Shown here: in pieces, positions 44,137 through 51,134 of the stretch
How positions within the stretch are numbered: the stretch's first letter is position 1
Layout: the number at the start of each line of letters is the position of its first letter
Assembly: GCA_050261915.1 (NCBI GenBank)
Contig: JBLNDT010000082.1
Location: forward strand, 1-64,000
Direction of reading: 5' to 3'
Origin: UBA699 sp050261915
GTDB taxonomy: Bacteria > Bacillota > Clostridia > Clostridiales > Clostridiaceae
Length of the DNA: 64,000 bases
The notes under the pieces: model-generated
What the model was told of the DNA's origin: nothing
The model's database searches: none
What the model saw: the letters and a program-made list of their open reading frames with translations, nothing else
Position numbers and translations under genes: made by a program

Positions 44137-44233
44137 GGGAGTAGATAAGTGCTGGTGTGCTTGCCAGTCTTCAAAACTGTGTTGCCGTGCTAAGACCACG
44201 ACGGGTGGGTTCGATTCCCACATACTCCCGCCA
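44137..44233 (+). tRNA. selC: tRNA-Sec (UCA anticodon)
   Basis: The 97-base gene has the long acceptor stem (GGGAGTA pairing with TACTCCC), an extended D arm, an anticodon loop CTTCAAA giving UCA, a long variable arm (CCGTG pairing around CTAAGA) and a T arm GTGGG/CCCAC, ending in discriminator G and encoded CCA. It directly follows selB. Its 3' half from 44164 is the left boundary of an inserted element and is repeated at 46300. Confidence 0.95.
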
Positions 44234-44234
44234 A
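44164..44234 (+). repeat. Left attachment-site copy (3' half of selC)
   Basis: These 71 bases, from the anticodon stem to one base past CCA, recur at 46300-46370 with 69 identities. Here the repeat is part of the intact tRNA gene. Confidence 0.88.
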
Positions 44235-44260
44235 AAAGCATATTTAAACCATTGATATAT

Positions 44261-44306
44261 AAGGGTTAGAGCAATTTGTGTAAATTGTTTTAACTCTTAT
44301 TTTTTA
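44261..44306 (+). terminator. Terminator downstream of selC, carried by the element
   Basis: Long imperfect arms (44261-44277 with 44282-44298) are followed by TTTTTT. It now ends the tRNA-Sec transcript. Confidence 0.75.
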
Positions 44307-44396
44307 CTTTTTTTGCAATACAGTCCCTAAAAAAAGACTGGTATGCGGTGCTTTTATATAATTTGTACCTAATTTATCAAAAAGTGAGGTATATCA

Positions 44397-44959
44397 ATGG
44401 GTAACAAAAAAATTAGTATCAACTTCAAAACTGACATGCAAATGGACAAAAAAATAAGTGTAAATGAATTTTTTCAATTACACGAATATTTTTTGAAAGA
44501 CAAAGACCTTGAAGGACTAGCAGAAAGAACACTTCAAGAGTATAACAACAATTTACATTACTTTAAAAAGTGGATAGATTTTGAGTATCAGTCCAAATAT
44601 GACTGTATTGCTGTAGAGGTAGATTTATTTAAAAAGTATTTATTTTATATGCAGAATGAAAAAGAATATAATCCATTTACAATAAATATTAGAATAAGAA
44701 CCATGAAAACATATTTGAAATGGCTTTATAATGAAAAATATATTTCTGCTGATATTAACTTGAAAATAAAAAAAGTAAAAGTACCACAAGACTTTACTTT
44801 GCCACTTAGATCCTTAAAAATCCTAATCATACACAAAAAGAAGTTGATGACATTAATGATTGGCTTTTCAATCAAAATAATCGTGATAGTATATTACATA
44901 GAATGTTTGCACCATATTTAGATTTAAGTACATATGGAATTTCAAAAGAAGGTAAGTAA
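44397..44959 (+). pseudogene. Tyrosine recombinase/integrase, truncated and frameshifted
   Basis: Codons 1 to about 140 give an N-terminal SAM-like core-binding domain (EYFLKDKDLEGLAERTLQEY, MKTYLKWLYNEKYISADINL, KVP). The frame then shifts near 44812-44825: the original frame ends in a meaningless tail at 44921, while the other frame continues with a polar stretch (QKEVDDINDWLFNQNN) to TAA at 44957-44959. The catalytic domain with Arg-His-Arg-Tyr is missing. It lies directly after selC, as an integrase beside its attL would. Confidence 0.75.
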
Positions 44960-45091
44960 TAAGTAAATATTTAAATTATGAAAATCTTTTATTTCCAAAA
45001 GAAGGTAAATGGAAATAAATGTAGAATATACATATATTAACCCATAAAGATTTCCACAAGAAAATTTTTACAATCACCTATTTATTCATTA

Positions 45092-45122
45092 AACAGGAGC
45101 TATGGTTAGTTCTTGTTTTTTT
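45092..45122 (+). terminator. Terminator-like repeat copy 1 in the element
   Basis: The arms 45092-45101 and 45108-45117 pair with G-U wobbles, followed by T residues. The unit (to about 45145) is similar to that at 46072. Confidence 0.6.
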
Positions 45123-45152
45123 GTTGCTATATAATTATATTAATGTATTGTT

Positions 45153-45590
45153 TTATCTCTTAGATAAATTTAATATACGTTTACTTGATAAAAATGCAAT
45201 TGAAAACATCCCTAAAGATATAAATGAGATTATTATTGAAACTGTTATGAAACTACTGTAAAAATACCTTATACCATACCATTGAGTAAATAGTAAAACT
45301 ACAAAAGGTAGTTCTAAGCCAGTTGAAAATCCTGTAATCTTGTAAAGAATAGTTAATAACCCTAAACATAAAGTAATAAACCAAAAAAACCTACAATATT
45401 TTAAAACAATTAGGGTTTTAATTTTTATACTTATTGTTAAAATAATTATCCAACTAAGAATGTATGCGATTGTAACCGATACATTTTTTAATGTTGCAGG
45501 GGAATCCATAAAAAACTCATGAAAATTTAAAATCATACAGCCAATGACAACTATTATTGATAGAATTATTAATGCTATTGTCCTAATCAT
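45153..45590 (-). CDS. Small polytopic membrane protein, unknown
   Basis: The 145-residue protein has four or five hydrophobic helices (about 3-22, 34-50, 65-85, 92-103, 112-136) and a basic tail. It lies inside the selC element in reverse. The ribosome site is weak (TAGGTT region). A cargo, immunity-like or residual role is possible; no family is recognised. Confidence 0.5.
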   Translation of the reverse strand: MIRTIALIILSIIVVIGCMILNFHEFFMDSPATLKNVSVTIAYILSWIIILTISIKIKTLIVLKYCRFFWFITLCLGLLTILYKITGFSTGLELPFVVLLFTQWYGIRYFYSSFITVSIIISFISLGMFSIAFLSSKRILNLSKR

Positions 45591-45704
45591 AAACGAACCT
45601 ATATATTGGACCTTTCTTACTTTTTATACCAATTATACCATAAATATATGGTATATGGTATGATTTTGTTAAATAAAACCACTTGGAAACAATTCAGATT
45701 GTAA

Positions 45705-45962
45705 ATAACCCCCACAAGTGTTAGGTTTATAGGTCAAACTACTGCCGGTGCATATGTTGATGCTTATGAAGTTACATCTATTAGATGTGATGGAGTAGTT
45801 GAGTTTATTTATGAATATAATAATTTTAGAGTACTTGGAGATTCTACAAATTGGGATGTAACCAAAAATTCATTAGCAGCACGTGATCTTCATAGTGTTG
45901 GGCAAGTTACTCCTAGAACTCAGACGTGGGATTTAACAAAAATATCCGCTGCTAGACCTTAG
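45705..45962 (+). pseudogene. C-terminal fragment of an unknown protein
   Basis: An open frame without a start codon runs from just after a stop at 45702 to TAG 45960-45962. It reads as a well-composed protein end (GQTTAGAYVDAYEVTSIRCD ... VTKNSLAARDLHS). The 5' part is absent, so this is a broken gene left in the element. The parent family is not recognised. Confidence 0.55.
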
Positions 45963-46071
45963 TAAAAAGTTAATATATGTTTTGCTAAGGTATAATTGTT
46001 ACTTAATTGTAGGTATTCCACTTATTATTACATTAATTTATAATAACTTGATTCGATGAATACATTTATGG

Positions 46072-46103
46072 AAACAAGAGCTAATGTATGGCTCTTGTTT
46101 TTT
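46072..46103 (+). terminator. Terminator-like repeat copy 2 in the element
   Basis: A perfect 10-bp stem (46072-46081 with 46091-46100) leads into a T run. It follows the fragment at 45705 by 110 bases. The adjoining sequence to 46125 repeats that after copy 1. Otherwise 45963-46299 shows nothing recognisable. Confidence 0.75.
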
Positions 46104-46299
46104 GTTTGCTATATATTAATGTAAGGATTCCTAAAATGTCATTATCGATTTTGATCTTTTTATATTTCGTATTGCATTTTAATTTATACTTATGCTACAG
46201 TAGTAATTAGTTATAAATTATATAAGACCGACATATAAAATGAGTGCATAATTGCTTTAAAACCAGATATATCAATGAATTACAGCATGGGAATTTCCT

Positions 46300-46370
46300 C
46301 CAGTCTTCAAAACTGTGTTGCCGTGCTAAGACCACGACGGGTGAGTTCGATTCTCACATACTCCCGCCAA
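46300..46370 (+). repeat. Right attachment-site copy (displaced 3' half of selC)
   Basis: The copy differs from 44164-44234 at two positions only, 46344 (A for G) and 46354 (T for C), which are partners in the fourth base pair of the T stem. There is no 5' tRNA half, so this is not a functional tRNA. Confidence 0.88.
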
Positions 46371-46378
46371 TTGAGATT

Positions 46379-46399
46379 AAAGCCCCATGGGGCTTTTTT
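46379..46399 (+). terminator. Ancestral selC terminator, now beside the displaced copy
   Basis: An 8-bp perfect stem (46379-46386 with 46389-46396) is followed by a T7 run, nine bases after the displaced tRNA end. It was probably the original tRNA-Sec terminator. Between here and 46656 I see one small hairpin (46464-46487) and no gene. Confidence 0.8.
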
Positions 46400-46656
46400 T
46401 GTTTTTGAAGTATATATTAATAGCTTAGCCTCCTATGGGCATATTAGGGGGTATAAGCGGAAAGCCAGAAGAAATAATCCTCTGGCAAAAGGGGAGAAAG
46501 CAAAATAATTTTGTTGCTATAATATTATCCTATGTTGCATTGAATATTAAGTTCTAAAAATTAGATTTTTTTATGAACTATTATTGCTCTATAGAATAAA
46601 TTATACTATGGAGAAAAAAATAATTCACATATTCAAAAAAAGAGGGAGAGATTTTA

Positions 46657-46764
46657 ATGAGTAAGCAAAGTAATAATAACCAAAGTAACGATTCCAGTTG
46701 TTGTTGTTGTTTATTAATAGCAGTTGCAATTTTGATAAACGGATTAATGAGAGATAGGTGCTAA
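46657..46764 (+). CDS. 35-residue membrane protein with a CCCC cluster
   Basis: The ATG at 46657 follows AGAGGGAGAG by 6 bases. The 35 residues comprise a polar Asn/Ser-rich start (1-14), four consecutive cysteines (15-18), one hydrophobic helix (19-31) and a short basic end closing in Cys35. A hairpin follows the stop. The cysteines sit at the membrane entry and could be acylated or bind metal; this is inference. Too short for most gene finders. Confidence 0.65.
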   Translation: MSKQSNNNQSNDSSCCCCLLIAVAILINGLMRDRC

Positions 46765-46771
46765 AGAGGTT

Positions 46772-46801
46772 AAAGGTTCTGTTTGATAACAGGACCTTTT
46801 A
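46772..46801 (+). terminator. Terminator of the CCCC small gene
   Basis: A 10-bp stem with one G-U pair (46772-46781 with 46790-46799) ends in TTTT. Confidence 0.7.
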
Positions 46802-46812
46802 TCATGTTCTTT

Positions 46813-46860
46813 AAAAGGTTGTTCCAATCTGCCGAATCCTAAAGCAGAATTAGAACAACC
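46813..46860 (-). terminator. Terminator for the leftward 83-aa gene
   Basis: GGTTGTTC and GAACAACC arms with partial inner pairing form the hairpin. Read leftward, it is followed by TTTT. Confidence 0.7.
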
Positions 46861-46875
46861 CCAAATCAATACATA

Positions 46876-47127
46876 TTAAGTTATTGCAATTTGTCCTGCT
46901 TCATATTGGATAATAAAACTTAGGTTTATTGCTGGAGTAATAAATATTGTAAGCACTGCTTCCTTTGCAAATCTACCATTGCTAGGTGAAAATACTAAGT
47001 TGTAAGGAATGTTTGCAGCAATAAGCAAGGTGATTAATGCATTGATTTCAGCAGTCTTGGCTATACCTCCGCATAAAAGGGTATTAAATTCCGATGAAGC
47101 CAGAATGTTTAATAGGTTGTTCAACAT
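46876..47127 (-). CDS. Small hydrophobic protein, unknown
   Basis: The 83-residue product is largely hydrophobic with alternating helix- and strand-like stretches (AEINALITLLIAANIPYNLV, AVLTIFITPAINLSFII). GAGGTGAT lies 6 bases before the ATG at 47127, and a terminator follows, so it is a well-delimited single gene. No family is recognised. It belongs to the group of small clostridial genes to the right of the selC element. Confidence 0.65.
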   Translation of the reverse strand: MLNNLLNILASSEFNTLLCGGIAKTAEINALITLLIAANIPYNLVFSPSNGRFAKEAVLTIFITPAINLSFIIQYEAGQIAIT

Positions 47128-47203
47128 TTAAACATCACCTCAATAATATTATATGGATATTAAAAAATAGATTTACTGTCAATTCTTATTTATATTATTT
47201 ACA

Positions 47204-47229
47204 AAAAAATAAAAGGAGCTTAAAGCTCC
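47204..47229 (-). terminator. Terminator for the leftward 73-aa gene
   Basis: Read leftward, GGAGCTT/AAGCTCC (47215-47229) is followed by a T-rich tail. Confidence 0.78.
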
Positions 47230-47236
47230 ATGGATT

Positions 47237-47458
47237 TTATACTTCTGAATCATCCAATTCTGATTGCAAGTCTAATAATTCATTATACAATTCACTTAGG
47301 TCTTCTTGACTTAATGCTGCAATATCAATAACTCCTTCTTCCATACTTTCGGAATTCCAGATTAAAGTTCCTTTTTCTACTTTGCAGTCAAAACCATTCA
47401 AATTGAATTGCTGACCTTCCAAGGCATTAATTAAGTTTTGAACATTTTCTATTAACAT
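47237..47458 (-). CDS. Small acidic protein, unknown
   Basis: The 73-residue protein is strongly acidic, ending SELYNELLDLQSELDDSEV, with an N-terminal helix (NVQNLINALEGQQF). GGGGAGG lies 7 bases before the ATG at 47458; upstream in-frame starts would overlap or precede that site. The first half, with VEKGTLIWNSESMEEGVIDI, looks like a small beta unit. No function is recognised. It has its own terminator. Confidence 0.7.
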   Translation of the reverse strand: MLIENVQNLINALEGQQFNLNGFDCKVEKGTLIWNSESMEEGVIDIAALSQEDLSELYNELLDLQSELDDSEV

Positions 47459-47621
47459 AAGCATTCCTCCCCTAATTAAAATGTTAATATTGTTGTACCC
47501 CATTTATACAGAAAGGTCAAGTTTTTTTTATTATCTATTATATTAGTGAATAGTATGTTATTGCAGTAATTTATAGTATAGTATATACTTAAATTAAAAT
47601 ACTTATAATAATGTCGGATGG

Positions 47622-47840
47622 ATGTGTTATTTATTGAAATTAGGTATATTTTTTTCGACTGAAATTGTTGTTTTTTTAACTTCACTAATTTTGTGTAATC
47701 TTTTATCGAAATTATTGCATAAAAAAATTTCAAAAACACCATATAAGTTTACATTTAAGTTCCAATGCATTATATCCCTGATTGTTATGTTTACGGTTGG
47801 AATAGCAGCAGGGAAAATAATTGCGGGTAAATTTATATAA
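47622..47840 (+). CDS. Small membrane protein, unknown
   Basis: The 72-residue protein has two hydrophobic helices (about 8-28 and 48-67) separated by a basic loop (LLHKKISKTPYKF). The start at ATG 47622 has a close GGATGG; a TTG at 47634 is the alternative. It is 33 bases before the next gene and probably shares a transcript with it. Confidence 0.55.
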   Translation: MCYLLKLGIFFSTEIVVFLTSLILCNLLSKLLHKKISKTPYKFTFKFQCIISLIVMFTVGIAAGKIIAGKFI

Positions 47841-47873
47841 ATTAAAAAAGTTATATTTTAAGGAGTGTGTACA

Positions 47874-48497
47874 ATGTCAAAAGTAATGTCTTTACTGGAA
47901 AAATGTAATTTGGTAGAAAAAGTAAGCGAAGAACCCGCTACAGCCGTTAAAGATGATGATTATGGCCTGGAACCTAACACAGTAATAAATGATGATGTTG
48001 AAGAGGTTGAAGTTAAAAATGAACCTGTTCCTGAACCTGTGGCTGAAATAGAACCAATAAATCCTGAACCCATTAAAAATTTTGAAGAGAAAATGAGAGT
48101 AAGCGAAATATATTCCAATTTTGGATTAAAGAACAGCAGTATTAATACAGTTTTCATGCTTGAAAATTTTATTAATGCACTGCCGCAGACTTTGCCAAAG
48201 GATGTACTGAAGCAGTCAGTAATAAATATTATGGAAGCTTCTAACATAAATCTCAATGAACTCATATATGATGGGGAACAGAGACTTAAGGTTTTAAGTG
48301 AAGTACTTAATGGCTATAACAGCGAAACCATTAAAAAGATTTCAGAATATAAAGAAGAGATATCCAGGCTCACATCCTTAATTAATAACTGTCAGAGACA
48401 AATTGAGCTAAAAGAAGCAATGCTTGAAGATCAGACATATATGATTAAATGTGAATCTGAAAAAATAGAAGGCATAATTGGTTATTTTTCAAAATAA
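47874..48497 (+). CDS. Acidic linker and coiled-coil protein, unknown
   Basis: The 207-residue cytoplasmic protein has a short N-terminal helix (SKVMSLLEKCNLVEKV), a Glu/Pro/Val-rich disordered linker (about 25-72) and a helical domain ending in a coiled coil (about 130-200). AAGGAG lies 8 bases before ATG 47874; the GTG at 47865 overlaps that site. The layout resembles adaptor or scaffold proteins, but no family is recognised. Confidence 0.75.
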   Translation: MSKVMSLLEKCNLVEKVSEEPATAVKDDDYGLEPNTVINDDVEEVEVKNEPVPEPVAEIEPINPEPIKNFEEKMRVSEIYSNFGLKNSSINTVFMLENFINALPQTLPKDVLKQSVINIMEASNINLNELIYDGEQRLKVLSEVLNGYNSETIKKISEYKEEISRLTSLINNCQRQIELKEAMLEDQTYMIKCESEKIEGIIGYFSK

Positions 48498-48541
48498 TAC
48501 TTTTCACAGTAAAAATGTTGTTGGAATTTGAGAGGTGTTAG

Positions 48542-49393
48542 ATGAAAGGGAAATATCGTATTACAGTTGCAGGTAAAATATTAATAGCTCAATTATTTAT
48601 AAGTTTTATGGGGTGGCTAATTGGCTTTACCTGGGGTTTACATGCTGAAAATAAAAATTTGAGCGTACTTTTAAACAAGAAATCAACAGTTAGTGCAAAG
48701 AACAGTAATGCAATTGATAGTGATTTAGTATCAAAGACCTCTGCTTCTGCTCCTATACAGGTAAAGGAAGCCGGTACAAAGGATTCTATAATACTTAATA
48801 CTTGCATATCATCTGCCAACACAAGCTTAACTAATTCAACTCCTGAGAGGAGCAATAATATTGAAATTTGTGCCAAGGCTATTAATGGAAAACTTATAAT
48901 GCCAGGTGAAGTTTTCAGCTTTAATCAGGTTGTGGGGGAAAGAACAAAGGAAAAAGGATACTTGGAAGCTCCTGCTATAATTGATAATAGAATTGAACCT
49001 TCTGTAGGAGGCGGCATATGCCAGGTAACTTCCACCTTGTATGATGCAGTTTTAATGGCAGGAATCAAGAATATTGACAGAACCCATCATTCAATACCTG
49101 TTTCTTATGTTAAGCCAGGTCTTGATGCTACAGTTGAGTGGGGAAATATCGATTTTAAATTTACCAATACTCTTGAATACCCAATAAGTATAGAAGGGTA
49201 TGTTCAAAATACGGAATTATACATAAACATTTATTCAAATCCAAATTTAAATAAAAAGAAATATACTATAGAAAACGTACCAGGTGTAAATGGAGCCAAC
49301 ACTGAAGTCATAAGGAAAACTTATGAAAACGGGGTGGTTACAAATATAGAGAATATTTCAAGTGATGAATACATGAATGGAAACTTGAATTAA
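48542..49393 (+). CDS. VanW-family protein
   Basis: The 283-residue protein has one membrane helix (about 9-31), a Ser/Lys-rich stalk and a VanW domain with GEVFSFNQVVGERT, the signature VGGGICQVTSTLYDAVL and RTHHSIPVSYV. VanW domains are common on clostridial surface proteins and their activity is unknown; the name comes from an accessory gene of a vancomycin cluster and does not imply resistance. It has no G5 or peptidoglycan-binding domain. Confidence 0.88.
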   Translation: MKGKYRITVAGKILIAQLFISFMGWLIGFTWGLHAENKNLSVLLNKKSTVSAKNSNAIDSDLVSKTSASAPIQVKEAGTKDSIILNTCISSANTSLTNSTPERSNNIEICAKAINGKLIMPGEVFSFNQVVGERTKEKGYLEAPAIIDNRIEPSVGGGICQVTSTLYDAVLMAGIKNIDRTHHSIPVSYVKPGLDATVEWGNIDFKFTNTLEYPISIEGYVQNTELYINIYSNPNLNKKKYTIENVPGVNGANTEVIRKTYENGVVTNIENISSDEYMNGNLN

Positions 49394-49438
49394 GTATTAT
49401 AACAAAATAAATGGATATAATGTTAAATGGTGATAAGT

Positions 49439-51121
49439 ATGAATAGACCCCTTGTGTTTTATGGGGCTGCTCTTTTTATGGGGGCCCTGGGTTCCCTTAT
49501 ACTATTTAACAATGTGATTATAGGTGCAGTTTTTTCTGCATCTTTTTTAAGTGTTTTTTATTTTACTAAAGATAAGAAGGACTTCATAATAATTATGATG
49601 TTTTTCATACTTGGTGTATTGAGTTATACCATGTATTTTAATATAATCATTGGAGAAAATGCGGCAATAAGGATTACGGATAAGAAGAATTATTATTTTT
49701 TTGGAGATTATAAGGGGAGAAAAGTAATAATCAAGGGCAATCTTAAGGGAATTGAGGAAGGGGATAAGATAATTGCAGAGGGAACCTTTAAAACTGAAAG
49801 GAATTATAAGAAAGGAATTATAGGAACTTACACAATAAAAAGCAGTTCTATTTGCAAAAAAGATATTATTTCAACCTTATATAGCATGAAAAAAAATATG
49901 TTTTCTAATTTCAAAGGAGTACTTGGAGAAAAAAACTCAGCACTTTTAATGGCTCTCTGTTTTGGGGAAACAAGTTATTTGACCAACTCTCAAATGGATG
50001 ATTTTAATAAACTTGGTGTTATTCATGCCATAAGTGTTTCCGGGTTTCATATGGCTTTGATATATGGGGTTATGGAAAAAATCATTGGGCTTAAGGCTGC
50101 TTTGCCTGCTGCTTTCCTTTATGCCTTGTTTACTGGTTGTCAGGCAGCTACAATGAGGGCTTTTATAATGATATTCATTTTAAAGCTCTCTACAATTTTC
50201 ATCAAAAACTATGACGGAATTTCCTCTTTATGTCTTGCAGCTATGGTGCTGCTTTTGGTAAAACCATGGTATATAGGGGATATAGGTTTTATGCTTTCTT
50301 TTCTTTCTACACTTGGAATAATTCTTTACTATAAAAAAATAACAAGATATTTTTACAGACTTCCGGAAAAACTTAATGAAACCCTAAGTATAAGCATAAG
50401 TGCCCAGCTCTTTTCTCTGCCCTTTACTGCATTTACATTGCAAAAGTTCAGTCCTGGGTTCCTACTTGGAAATTTTGTGCTCCTTCCCTTTTATTCCATA
50501 CTTGTGCTTCTTGGAAATGCAGCATTGCTTATAAGCTTTTCAAGAGAGCTATTTAATGCTGTGTGTGGTTCTATGGCCATTGTTTTAAAGGCAATCGAGG
50601 GTGCGGATTACATTTTACTTAAATTCTCCCCGGAGGTAACATATTTTAGTTATCTTCAGGGTTCAGCTCTTCTTTTGATTTACTTGTCCTTTGTACTATA
50701 TATTAAGGGACATAAACAGACCTTATTCTATCCTGTATTTGTAATTTTATTTTTGCTTATGAACAGTTACAGCTTTTTCCCTAAGGTTAATTACATGAAA
50801 CTTCAGGGAGGAAGGGGTATAATTATAAACTATAAAGCACAGTGTGTTATGGTATGCAATTATGACAGTTCAAATGCTTTTGATATACATAAAATAAAAG
50901 AAGAATTTGGGGTAACAAAGGTAGTGTCAAACATAAATAGTCCCGCAAATTTAGAAATAGGGGATATGAAGATAAAAGCATATCCAAAGGAAAATATTAA
51001 TGACTACAATGATATTAAGATTTCAATTGGGAGTGGTATTTATGATTTAAAGGGGAAATTAGTGGATAATGATTCGGATTTATATGTTATAATTTTAAAT
51101 AGATTATTTCATTTATCATAG
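49439..51121 (+). CDS. comEC: ComEC-type DNA uptake channel lacking the C-terminal hydrolase domain
   Basis: The 560-residue protein has an N-terminal membrane and OB-like part (about 1-150) and the Competence domain (about 160-420: MALCFGETSYL, HAISVSGFHMALIYG, AATMRAFIM). Full ComEC proteins carry a metallo-beta-lactamase-like domain of about 250 residues; here only a 110-residue tail follows and no HxHxDH motif exists. ATG 49439 follows GGTGAT. holA is directly downstream, as is common for comEC. Confidence 0.85.
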   Translation: MNRPLVFYGAALFMGALGSLILFNNVIIGAVFSASFLSVFYFTKDKKDFIIIMMFFILGVLSYTMYFNIIIGENAAIRITDKKNYYFFGDYKGRKVIIKGNLKGIEEGDKIIAEGTFKTERNYKKGIIGTYTIKSSSICKKDIISTLYSMKKNMFSNFKGVLGEKNSALLMALCFGETSYLTNSQMDDFNKLGVIHAISVSGFHMALIYGVMEKIIGLKAALPAAFLYALFTGCQAATMRAFIMIFILKLSTIFIKNYDGISSLCLAAMVLLLVKPWYIGDIGFMLSFLSTLGIILYYKKITRYFYRLPEKLNETLSISISAQLFSLPFTAFTLQKFSPGFLLGNFVLLPFYSILVLLGNAALLISFSRELFNAVCGSMAIVLKAIEGADYILLKFSPEVTYFSYLQGSALLLIYLSFVLYIKGHKQTLFYPVFVILFLLMNSYSFFPKVNYMKLQGGRGIIINYKAQCVMVCNYDSSNAFDIHKIKEEFGVTKVVSNINSPANLEIGDMKIKAYPKENINDYNDIKISIGSGIYDLKGKLVDNDSDLYVIILNRLFHLS

Positions 51122-51134
51122 ATGGAGGTAAAAA

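Larger units (their letters stand above)
44164..46370 (+). mobile_element. Decayed integrative element inserted in selC
   Basis: A 2136-bp unit lies between direct repeats of the tRNA-Sec 3' half. It contains a broken tyrosine recombinase next to the intact tRNA, a small membrane-protein gene in reverse, a C-terminal gene fragment and two similar terminator repeats. The arrangement fits tRNA-targeted integration followed by decay. No replication, conjugation or phage structural gene is present, so it is a remnant or a very small satellite. Confidence 0.8.

Noticed and set aside
46300..46370. Second functional tRNA-Sec gene
   Set aside because: The copy lacks the acceptor 5' strand and the D arm; the sequence before it does not supply replacements.
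46275..46508. 77-codon frame across the displaced tRNA-Sec half
   Set aside because: It reads through the tRNA fragment and its terminator, has no convincing ribosome site and gives a basic, patternless protein.
47476..47742. 88-codon reverse frame overlapping the small genes
   Set aside because: It runs over the intergenic promoter region, has no ribosome site and a low-complexity Lys/Ile/Asn composition.
48542..49393. Glycopeptide resistance gene
   Set aside because: The VanW domain alone is widespread on clostridial surface proteins and no van ligase or regulator genes are near.
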